From Clostridia bacterium (GTDB lineage Bacteria; Bacillota; Clostridia; Christensenellales; Aristaeellaceae), in contig JAKSQG010000114.1 of NCBI GenBank assembly GCA_024404275.1, positions 1 to 5,246 on the forward strand: DNA of 5,246 nucleotides, read 5' to 3'. The translations under genes were made by a program, and so were the position numbers. Shown here one piece after another: positions 1-5,246 of the stretch. The notes beneath the pieces were generated by a model. It was not told where the DNA came from and searched no databases. It worked only from the letters and a program-made list of their open reading frames with translations. Each line of letters opens with the position of its first letter. Position 1 is the first letter of the stretch.

Positions 1-1400
1 TCCGCGATGTCGTAGAAGCGGTTGATCAGGTTGGTGATGGTCGTTTTGCCGGCACCGGTCGCACCGACAAAGGCCACCTTCTGACCGGGTTTAGCGTAGA
101 GGGTGATGTCATGCAGCACGGTCTTGCCCTCTTCATAGGCAAAATCCACCTCGGACATGGTCACCTCACCGCGCAGCTTTTCATACGTGACGGTGCCGTC
201 CGGACGGGGATACTTCCACGCCCACATGCCGGTCGGCTCAGTGCTTTCGGTGATCACGCCGTTTTCCTCTTTGGCATGAACCAGCGTGACCACACCGTTA
301 TCCTGCTCGGGCACTTCGTCCATCAGGGCAAAGATGCGCTCGGCGCCGGCCAGAGCCATGGCGATGAAGTTGATCTGCTCCATCACGACACGGACGGGCT
401 GCATAAAGTTGCGGCTCAGCGTCAAAAAGCTGATCAGCGCACCAAGGGTCAGGGGTGCAAAGCCGCGGGCAATACTCAGGTTGGGAATGCCCGCAATGGC
501 GATGGCGCCGCCGCAGATGGCCAGCAGCACATACTCGATGTGACCCAGGTTGTTGCCCACAGGACCCATGATGTTGCCGTGCTCATTGGCGCTGGTGGCG
601 TTGCGGCACAGCTCCTCATTGCGGCGGTCAAACTCGTCCTTCGCCTCTCCCTCATGGTTGAAGACCTTGACGACCTTCTGACCGTTGATCATCTCCTCCA
701 CAAAGCCGTTGACGGAAGCAAGCGACTTCTGCTGCCCGATAAAATACTTGGCCATACGCTTGCCGATGCCGGCGGAAATTTTGGTGGTGGCCACGGTGCA
801 CAGCACCACGATAATGGTCAGCCATACGCTGTTGCTGAGCATTGCAACCAGCACGGTGACCAGCGTGATGAAGGAGGAAAACACATTGGGAACGGACTGC
901 GCCACCATCTGACGCAGGGTATCGGTATCGTTGGTATAGCAGCTCATCACCTCGCCGTGGGTGTGCGTATCAAAATAGCGGATGGGCAGACGCTGCATAT
1001 CGCTGAACATTTCATCGCGGATGGTGCGCAGCACGCTGTGGGCAATGACGGCCATCATGCGCGCCTGCAGGAAGGTGACCAGTATGGCGATAGCAAACAG
1101 GCACACCATGCGCAGGATAGCGCCCGCCAGCGGTCCGAAATCGGGTGAAGCCTGCGCAAGCATGGGCGTGATGTAATCATCGATCATGGTGCCAAGGAAG
1201 GTGGAAGAATACACCGTCGTCACCGAGTTGATGACGATGAAGACCAACACCAGCAGCAGCCTGCTGCGATAGCCCGCCAGATACTTCAGCATACGGAGGA
1301 CGGTTTTTTTATTGATGGGCTGACGGGGACCCATGGCTTTGGGGCCGCGGGGACCACCGGCAGGCATGCTGCGGGAAGGGGTATTTTTCACGTTACTCAT
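1..1400 (-). CDS. ABC exporter half-transporter 2 (membrane domain plus start of ATPase domain), 3'-truncated by window edge
   Basis: This is a type IV (ABCB-like) exporter subunit, acting in the cytoplasmic membrane as the likely partner of the half-transporter encoded just upstream. The 466 visible residues comprise a Gly/Pro-rich N-terminus (about 11-28), a six-helix membrane domain (first helix about 48-68, domain ending near 350), and the beginning of the nucleotide-binding domain with Walker A GATGAGKT at 446-453. The Q-loop, signature, Walker B and switch His lie beyond the edge; roughly 140-150 residues are missing if the protein has the usual ~600-620 length. Between the membrane and ATPase domains there is an extra linker of about 40 residues (about 370-410, containing TGMWAWKYP and later YEKLRG). 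From memory, this is typical of the LmrD-like subunit in Bacillota. The start at 1400 is supported by GGGAGG at 1409-1414, 8 nt upstream. The gene overlaps the preceding stop codon by 8 bp, so translation is probably coupled. The subunit is expected to carry the catalytically competent ATP site, but this cannot be verified here. Confidence 0.95.
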   Translation of the reverse strand, partial: MSNVKNTPSRSMPAGGPRGPKAMGPRQPINKKTVLRMLKYLAGYRSRLLLVLVFIVINSVTTVYSSTFLGTMIDDYITPMLAQASPDFGPLAGAILRMVCLFAIAILVTFLQARMMAVIAHSVLRTIRDEMFSDMQRLPIRYFDTHTHGEVMSCYTNDTDTLRQMVAQSVPNVFSSFITLVTVLVAMLSNSVWLTIIVVLCTVATTKISAGIGKRMAKYFIGQQKSLASVNGFVEEMINGQKVVKVFNHEGEAKDEFDRRNEELCRNATSANEHGNIMGPVGNNLGHIEYVLLAICGGAIAIAGIPNLSIARGFAPLTLGALISFLTLSRNFMQPVRVVMEQINFIAMALAGAERIFALMDEVPEQDNGVVTLVHAKEENGVITESTEPTGMWAWKYPRPDGTVTYEKLRGEVTMSEVDFAYEEGKTVLHDITLYAKPGQKVAFVGATGAGKTTITNLINRFYDIA

Positions 1401-3144
1401 GGTCCTCGCCTCCCTTCATCTGGGACTGATACACTTCTTTGTAGATATCGCAGCGCTCCAGCAGCTGTGCATGGGTGCCGCAATCGACCACTGCGCCGTT
1501 ATCCAGCACGACGATGACATCGGCATCCTGCACGGAGGATACGCGCTGCGCAATGATGACCTTGGTGGTCTCGGGAATAAAGGAACGGAAACCGGCACGG
1601 ATGAGGGCATCGGTGCGGGTATCAACAGCGCTGGTGGAGTCATCCAGGATCAGGATCTTGGGCTTTTTGAGCAGCGCACGGGCGATGCACAGACGCTGCT
1701 TCTGACCGCCGGACACGTTGGTGCCGCCCTGCTCAATGTGGGTATCATACTTGTCGGGGAATTCCTGAATAAAGCCATCCGCCTGCGCCAGACGGCAGGC
1801 TTCCTGCAGCTCGGCATCGGTCGCCTGATCGTTGCCCCAGCGCAGGTTTTCCTTGATGGAGCCGGAGAACAGTTCATTCTTCTGCAGCACCATCGCCACG
1901 CTGTCACGCAGGGCGGTCAGGTCGTAATCACGTACATCCACACCGCCCACGCGCACGCTGCCCGTGCTGACGTCGTAAAGACGCGGAATCAGCTGCACCA
2001 GGCTGGATTTGCCGCTGCCCGTACCGCCCAGAATGCCCACCACGCTGCCGCTTTTGATGTGCAGGTCAATGTGGGTAAGGCAATCCTTTTCGCTGCGGCT
2101 GGCATAACGGAAGCAGACATCGTCAAAATCGATGGCGCCGTCCTTCACTTCCATGACGGGGTTTTCGGGGTTGGTGATGTCGGTGGTCTCCTCCAGAATT
2201 TCCACGATGCGCTTGGCAGAGGCTCGTGACATGACGATCATCACAAACACCATCGAGACCATCATCAGGCTGGACAGGATGTTGACCACATAGGTGATCA
2301 GGCTCATCAGCTGACCCGTGCTCATGCCCAGGTCGGGGTTGTTGCCGCTGGCAATGATAGCATGGGCGCCCAGCCAGCTGATGATGAGGATACAGCCGTA
2401 GATGCAGGTCATCATCAGGGGCTGAATGCCCGCCAGATTCTTTTCGGCATGCACAAAATCATCAAAAATGGATTTGGAGATGCTGTTGAATTTTTTCACT
2501 TCGTACTCTTCACGCACAAAGTTTTTGACCACGCGCACACCATGCAGGTTTTCCTGCACCACGTTGTTGAGCTTGTCATAGGTGCCGAACACACGCTTGA
2601 AAATGGGATGCGTGTGGCTCATGAGCAGATAGATGCCAACACCCAGAATGGGAACGCATACAAGGAACACCATCGACAGCTGCGCGTTGATGGTCAGCGC
2701 CATGATGCTGGAAAAGATCAGCGTCAGCGGCGCACGCACGCACATGCGGATGATCATGCCAAAGGCATTCTGCACGTTGCTTACATCCGTGGTCAGGCGT
2801 GTGATAATGGAAGAAGTGGAAAACTTGTCGATGTTGGAAAAAGAAAAGCTTTGGATATTGTGATACATGTCATGGCGCAGGTTGCGGGCAAAGCCGCAGG
2901 ATGCCTTCGCCGCAAAGCGTCCGCCCAACGTACCGAAGGTCAGCGATATCAGCGCCGCCGCCAGCAGCAAACCGCCCATCAGCGCGATCTGCCCCATGTT
3001 GCCGGCTTCGATGCCGCGGTCGATCAGGCTTGCCATGATCAGCGGGATCAGCACCTCCATCAGCACCTCACCCATCATGACAACGGGGGTGGCGATGGCG
3101 GGCGCTTTATACTCCCGTACGCACTTCATCAATCGTTTGATCAT
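1393..3144 (-). CDS. ABC exporter half-transporter 1 with degenerate ATPase site (BmrC/LmrC/TM287-like)
   Basis: This 583-residue protein is a complete fused membrane-plus-ATPase half-transporter. Six membrane helices are visible at about 17-40, 52-72, 128-150, 156-175, 243-266 and 278-305. The ATPase domain follows: Walker A GGTGSGKS 373-380, Q-loop Gln421, signature VSGGQKQR 477-484, Walker B ILILD 497-501, D-loop SAVD 505-508. Two catalytic positions are altered: the residue after Walker B is Asp502, not Glu, and the switch position is Gln533, not His. The same Asp/Gln pair marks the degenerate-site subunit of heterodimeric exporters such as TM287/288, so this protein should work only together with the half-transporter encoded immediately downstream. 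The signature motif is intact and would complete the partner's ATP site. The start is supported by GAGGAG at 3153-3158, 8 nt upstream. Its ATG shares four bases with the MarR stop (ATGA). Efflux of toxic compounds is likely from the family and from the MarR neighbour; the substrate is unknown. Confidence 0.96.
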   Translation of the reverse strand: MIKRLMKCVREYKAPAIATPVVMMGEVLMEVLIPLIMASLIDRGIEAGNMGQIALMGGLLLAAALISLTFGTLGGRFAAKASCGFARNLRHDMYHNIQSFSFSNIDKFSTSSIITRLTTDVSNVQNAFGMIIRMCVRAPLTLIFSSIMALTINAQLSMVFLVCVPILGVGIYLLMSHTHPIFKRVFGTYDKLNNVVQENLHGVRVVKNFVREEYEVKKFNSISKSIFDDFVHAEKNLAGIQPLMMTCIYGCILIISWLGAHAIIASGNNPDLGMSTGQLMSLITYVVNILSSLMMVSMVFVMIVMSRASAKRIVEILEETTDITNPENPVMEVKDGAIDFDDVCFRYASRSEKDCLTHIDLHIKSGSVVGILGGTGSGKSSLVQLIPRLYDVSTGSVRVGGVDVRDYDLTALRDSVAMVLQKNELFSGSIKENLRWGNDQATDAELQEACRLAQADGFIQEFPDKYDTHIEQGGTNVSGGQKQRLCIARALLKKPKILILDDSTSAVDTRTDALIRAGFRSFIPETTKVIIAQRVSSVQDADVIVVLDNGAVVDCGTHAQLLERCDIYKEVYQSQMKGGEDHE

Positions 3145-3605
3145 TTGCTCATCTCCTCTTTGTTCATGCTCTGTTCGATCTGCTGCTTGATGCGGTCCAG
3201 CAGCGTGAAAAGCGTTTCCAGCTCCTCCGCTGTGACCGCCTGCCGCAGCGTATCCTCAAACAACCGGTGATCCTCGTCGATCAGTTGTTTGATCTCCTGT
3301 CCGCGAGGGGTCAGTATCAGACTTTTCAGTCGCTTGTCCCCCTGAACGCTCTTTTGAACGATCAGCCCTTTTTGTACCATCAGGTTGATGACCTTGGAGG
3401 CGGTCGAGCGGGTTACGCCCAGTTTCGCTTCCACATCCCGCTGATACACCTCGTGCCCTTCCTCATTGCGGCGTCCGATAAAGCCGATGATCCAACCGTT
3501 TGCGCCTGTGATCTCATCCAGCAGGCGATGATTGGTGCACTGCTCAAAAAAGCGGTAGGACAGATTGGATATCTTCCGTAGTTCAAGACCGAGTGCTTTT
3601 TCCAT
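3141..3605 (-). CDS. MarR-family transcriptional regulator
   Basis: This 154-residue winged helix-turn-helix protein is probably a dimeric, ligand-responsive repressor of its own operon. The DNA-binding core is visible at about 53-80 (VYQRDVEAKLGVTRSTASKV..., recognition helix about 65-79). It is followed by a wing with the family's Asp-x-Arg type element (D90 K91 R92) and the LTPRG segment at 98-102. N- and C-terminal helices (about 5-45 and 103-150) would form the dimer interface. The length is normal for MarR. I chose the ATG at 3605. The reading frame stays open to an ATG at 3749, but those 48 extra residues are not MarR-like and overlap a consensus promoter whose transcript would begin near 3648. 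GGAG at 3615-3618 serves the ATG at 3605. The gene overlaps half-transporter 1 by 4 bp, giving the common MarR-exporter operon layout. The inducing ligand is unknown. Confidence 0.93.
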   Translation of the reverse strand: MEKALGLELRKISNLSYRFFEQCTNHRLLDEITGANGWIIGFIGRRNEEGHEVYQRDVEAKLGVTRSTASKVINLMVQKGLIVQKSVQGDKRLKSLILTPRGQEIKQLIDEDHRLFEDTLRQAVTAEELETLFTLLDRIKQQIEQSMNKEEMSK

Positions 3606-3614
3606 GCATTTTGG

Positions 3615-3620
3615 CTCCAA
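3615..3620 (-). promoter_or_regulatory. Ribosome binding site deciding the MarR start
   Basis: TTGGAG reads on the minus strand with the GGAG core 9 nt from the ATG at 3605. It supports the 154-residue form of the regulator over the longer frame. The site abuts the AACAATTGTT palindrome, so a repressor bound there would sit next to the ribosome site in the DNA. Confidence 0.7.
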
Positions 3621-3639
3621 CAATTGTTTGCCGTCAAAC
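3619..3639. promoter_or_regulatory. Candidate operator: two overlapping inverted repeats in the MarR leader
   Basis: A perfect 10-bp palindrome, AACAATTGTT, lies at 3619-3628. Overlapping it is GTTTG-N4-CAAAC at 3626-3639. Both fall between the predicted transcription start (about 3648) and the MarR ribosome binding site, where an autorepressor could block transcription. MarR proteins typically bind short inverted repeats near the promoter of their own operon. Assigning these dyads to this regulator is inference, and short AT-rich palindromes also occur by chance. Confidence 0.4.
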
Positions 3640-3654
3640 TGTACGACATGCAAC

Positions 3655-3682
3655 ATTATAAGCCTTTTGCCGCAGATGTCAA
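3655..3682 (-). promoter_or_regulatory. SigA/sigma70-type promoter of the MarR-ABC operon
   Basis: Minus-strand TTGACA (3677-3682) and TATAAT (3655-3660) are both perfect consensus hexamers, separated by 16 bp. Transcription should begin near 3648, leaving a leader of about 43 nt before the MarR ATG. Promoters this close to consensus are intrinsically strong, which fits an operon held down by a repressor. No comparable promoter precedes either ABC gene, so one polycistronic transcript is the simplest reading. Confidence 0.85.
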
Positions 3683-3749
3683 CGGTCTTTTCAGGGCACA
3701 AAATGCCCACTTCAGGCAACAGAGCAGTACCGCGGCGCAGGCGTATCAT

Positions 3750-3762
3750 AGCAAACTTTGCT
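3750..3762. repeat. Short perfect dyad AGCAAA-C-TTTGCT
   Basis: Two 6-bp arms flank a single central base, followed on the plus strand by a T run (3762-3768). A one-base loop makes a stable RNA hairpin unlikely, so this suits a protein-binding dyad better than a terminator. It lies about 70 bp upstream of the -35 hexamer of the MarR promoter. Function is unknown and chance occurrence is possible. Confidence 0.3.
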
Positions 3763-3770
3763 TTTTTTCA

Positions 3771-3800
3771 GCATGGCTTTGCATGGCCTTTCATGGCCTT
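3771..3800. repeat. Three tandem 10-bp repeats upstream of the MarR promoter
   Basis: The plus strand reads gcatggcttt, gcatggcctt, tcatggcctt in immediate succession. The units share CATGGC-Y-TT and differ at the first base and one internal position. The 10-bp period is close to one DNA helical turn, so identical faces would point the same way. The repeats lie between the terminator of the upstream secreted-protein genes and the MarR promoter, about 90-115 bp before the -35. No coding frame explains them. They could be binding sites for a regulator or a simple replication-slippage repeat. Confidence 0.6.
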
Positions 3801-3806
3801 CCCAGT

Positions 3807-3842
3807 AAAAAAGCACCTCCGAAGAAATCGGAAGTGCTTTTT
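3807..3842 (-). terminator. Intrinsic terminator of the secreted-protein gene pair
   Basis: In the minus-strand RNA, a 10-bp stem (GCACUUCCGA with UCGGAGGUGC; arms 3828-3837 and 3813-3822) closes a 5-nt loop and runs into six U residues (3812-3807). The one non-Watson-Crick position is a G-U wobble in minus-strand RNA but a C-A mismatch in plus-strand RNA, which favours minus-strand use. The stem starts about 13 nt after the stop codon of the 3851-4441 gene. Flanking A and T runs could extend the stem and give weak bidirectional activity. It separates this pair from the MarR-ABC operon. Confidence 0.9.
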
Positions 3843-3850
3843 CGATGCAA

Positions 3851-4441
3851 TCAGAGACCGTTCAGCTGCAACGGCGCGGCCGTTGGTGTCGGGAAGCAGG
3901 CGTCCATATCAAACTCCGTATTGATATAATACAGATCGCAGTAGAACCCCTTGTCATACAGATGAAGGACCGTTCCATGGCCGGCATCCCAGGTCCAGTT
4001 GGGTTCCTGCCAGTTTTCCAATCGCTGATTCTCTGCTTTCAAAACCGCTGCCAGCTGTCGGGAGATCGGAGCAGCGTCATCCGCGGGACCGTTCAGCCGG
4101 CTAAGCACCTCCCGCAGATAGGCCAGATCTTCCCCCATTGTCTGTGCTTTTCCATAATAGTAAAAGCACACCATTTCCAGCCGATCATCCGCAAACAGAT
4201 AATTTACAATGACGGGGGCAAAGGGATCGAACGTTCCCTCCAACTTGCCAACGCAGACATGATCATTCATCGGTGTCACGGAAATGAACGCACTCTGCCC
4301 TTCGGCCTGCAGCACCTCCTCCGAGCTCATGCCCCAATGCAGGCCGTTATGAAAGGAAAATGCATCGTCTGCCGCCATGACCGCAGCACACTGCGGAATC
4401 AGCAGCAGCACAGCCATCAGGATATAAATCAGCTTTTTCAT
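3851..4441 (-). CDS. Small secreted protein with WGMSxEEV domain, flavin-free paralogue of the upstream gene
   Basis: This 196-residue protein belongs to no family I can name. Residues 1-23 are a clear signal peptide (MKK, hydrophobic core, probable signal peptidase I cut after VMA23). Cys18 is not in a proper lipobox because Gln precedes it, so a lipoprotein is unlikely. The mature part opens with FHNGLHWGMSSEEVLQAEGQ (30-49), then has a beta-rich aromatic stretch (about 79-96), a helix (about 102-118), and GTVLHLYDKGFYCDLYYIN (156-174). The tail is Pro-containing and ends in LNGL (193-196). Nearly all of these blocks recur in the gene upstream, which has an extra FMN-binding domain where this protein has only about two residues (near 99-100). 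The start is an ATG at 4441 with an AAGAAGGG-type ribosome site about 9 nt before it. It lies 33 bp after its paralogue and ahead of the shared terminator, so they are probably co-transcribed. Function unknown; a surface or secreted role is inferred from the signal peptide. Confidence 0.85.
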   Translation of the reverse strand: MKKLIYILMAVLLLIPQCAAVMAADDAFSFHNGLHWGMSSEEVLQAEGQSAFISVTPMNDHVCVGKLEGTFDPFAPVIVNYLFADDRLEMVCFYYYGKAQTMGEDLAYLREVLSRLNGPADDAAPISRQLAAVLKAENQRLENWQEPNWTWDAGHGTVLHLYDKGFYCDLYYINTEFDMDACFPTPTAAPLQLNGL

Positions 4442-4474
4442 CGCAAATCGCCCTTCTTTGTTCTGTCCCTTTCA

Positions 4475-5246
4475 TCAAAGACCATTCAGGTTGTACGGCA
4501 CGGGAGTAGGTGAGGGTTCACCAAAATAGTTGTCAAGGCTGAAGGCCGCATTCATATAGAACAAGTCAAAGCTGTCCATGTTGTCATAAAGCGAAATGGC
4601 CGTCCCGTCAGAAAGCCCCCAGAAATAATCGGCGGTAAGATAAAGGTCAGTGGAATATTCCAGGGCTTCCGCCAAAAGAAGCACCTGGTGCAGAATGGGA
4701 GCATTTCTTTCCGGAAGGCCGTATGCCTGACTGAGCTTTTCGGCCATGGACTCCACGATATCCGTACTGAGCCGCAGCCCTGATGAACCCATTCCCAATG
4801 CCTCATACATCTGCTTGAGTGCTGCTACAGCAGCGTTTCTTACACCCTTGCTGGTCTCGGTCGCTCCCGCGATGCCGTCGATATTGGCAATCTGGGCTTT
4901 CAGAATGGCATTTTCAAACTCCTCCGGCCGGTTGCCGATTCCCGGTGTCTGCGTGGAAACATCCACTTTGACCGCTTTGATATCTCCGTCATCATTCGTC
5001 AGGGTCACGCTGACCGGTAAGCCGCCGTAGCCCTGCCCCTCCCCATAAAAGGTACCGGACATGTAGTAACCCCTCAGCTCCGTGACCCAGAAAATATCCA
5101 CGCCCTCCAGTTGATCCTCTGCAAAGAAATACAGAGCATACGCCGCCATATCATCCAGCTCGATCATCAGGAACTTGGCGCTGATTCCGTCGCTCAAACT
5201 TTCTTCGCTCAGGAACGCATCCTGCCCCTCCGCCTGCAGCACCTCC
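4475..5246 (-). CDS. Secreted FMN-binding-domain protein, domain nested in a WGMSxEEV-type paralogue; 5'-truncated by window edge
   Basis: The frame is open through the right edge, so the N-terminus (presumably a signal peptide and a WGMS-like block) is missing. An apparent GTG start at 5242 is not real, because it falls within EVLQAEGQ, an internal segment of the downstream paralogue. Numbering that Val as 1, residues 1-56 match the paralogue. Residues about 57-158 are an insert holding an FMN_bind-type domain (about 60-145): GEGQGYGG 67-74, TPGIGNRPEEF 99-109, DGIAGATETS 122-131. Thr128 of DGIAGAT is the expected site of covalent FMN attachment by ApbE, as in RnfG/NqrC-type proteins; Ala125 stands where Ser/Thr is usual. 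From 159 the paralogous domain resumes: a helix, DGTAISLYDNMDSFDLFYMN (212-231) and a PSPTP tail ending LNGL (252-255). FMN_bind domains often serve extracytoplasmic electron transfer. The redox partner and role here are unknown, and no ApbE gene is in the window. Confidence 0.88.
   Translation of the reverse strand, partial: EVLQAEGQDAFLSEESLSDGISAKFLMIELDDMAAYALYFFAEDQLEGVDIFWVTELRGYYMSGTFYGEGQGYGGLPVSVTLTNDDGDIKAVKVDVSTQTPGIGNRPEEFENAILKAQIANIDGIAGATETSKGVRNAAVAALKQMYEALGMGSSGLRLSTDIVESMAEKLSQAYGLPERNAPILHQVLLLAEALEYSTDLYLTADYFWGLSDGTAISLYDNMDSFDLFYMNAAFSLDNYFGEPSPTPVPYNLNGL

Noticed and set aside
252..291. Extra linker around residues 370-383 onward of half-transporter 2 as a novel inserted domain
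   Set aside because: An insert of this kind (TGMWAWK..., YEKLRG) is, from memory, usual in Bacillota LmrD-like subunits, so it marks a subfamily and is not a novelty.
111..1148. Long plus-strand open frame of 345 codons, and similar plus-strand frames at 1333-2229 and 2362-3270
   Set aside because: They lie opposite well-defined ABC transporter coding sequence. The translations are rich in His, Gln, Ala and Gly with no recognisable domain, as expected for the antisense of a moderately GC-rich gene.
3606..3749. 48-residue N-terminal extension of the MarR protein from an ATG at 3749
   Set aside because: The segment is not MarR-like, overlaps a consensus promoter, and lacks a ribosome site as good as the one for the ATG at 3605.
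3745..3752. Extended -10-like TGCTATGAT on the minus strand as a second promoter
   Set aside because: There is no acceptable -35 at 16-18 bp upstream, and the consensus promoter downstream explains the operon. I would not annotate it without 5'-end data.
3750..3768. AGCAAACTTTGCT plus T run as a plus-strand terminator
   Set aside because: The loop would be a single base, the stem is short and AT-rich, and no plus-strand gene ends here.
4386..4391. Possible lipoprotein modification at Cys18 of the 196-residue secreted protein
   Set aside because: The residues before the Cys are I-P-Q. Gln at -1 does not fit a lipobox, and a good signal peptidase I site (V-M-A) follows at 21-23.

Overview
The window looks like chromosomal DNA from a low- to mid-GC-lineage Gram-positive anaerobe, most likely a gut-type member of the Clostridia (Bacillota). 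This is inferred from four things: strong GGAGG-type ribosome binding sites, a consensus SigA-type promoter, a MarR plus paired-half-transporter operon of a kind common in that phylum, and short secreted proteins with Bacillota-style signal peptides. Base composition is moderately GC-rich. I cannot place it to genus. Every gene I can support lies on the minus strand, so transcription runs from high to low coordinates. The long plus-strand frames are shadows of these genes.

Right part (5246 to 3807): two adjacent secreted-protein genes followed by an intrinsic terminator. The first (4475-5246) is cut by the window edge at its 5' end. The second (3851-4441) is complete and has a signal peptide. 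They are paralogues: they share an EVLQAEGQ segment, a middle beta-rich segment, a GTxxxLYD...D-L-[FY]-Y-[IM]-N segment, and a proline-containing tail ending in LNGL. The first carries an extra segment of about 100 residues that reads as an FMN-binding domain with a likely covalent flavinylation motif (DGIAGAT). It sits inside the shared domain, at a point where the second protein has only a short loop. This nested flavoprotein and flavin-free paralogue pair is the most unusual content of the window.

Middle (3806 to 3606): an intergenic control region with three tandem 10-bp repeats, a small dyad, a perfect-hexamer promoter (TTGACA-N16-TATAAT) and two overlapping inverted repeats in the 5' leader of the next gene.

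Left part (3605 to 1): a compact operon encoding a MarR-family regulator, ABC half-transporter 1 and ABC half-transporter 2. The genes overlap by 4 and 8 bp and are probably translationally coupled. Half-transporter 1 has a degenerate ATPase site (Asp for the catalytic Glu, Gln for the switch His). Half-transporter 2 has a canonical Walker A and runs off the window before its signature motif. Together they look like a heterodimeric BmrCD/LmrCD/TM287-288-type exporter controlled by the MarR protein, probably for drug or toxic-compound efflux. The substrate cannot be read from sequence.
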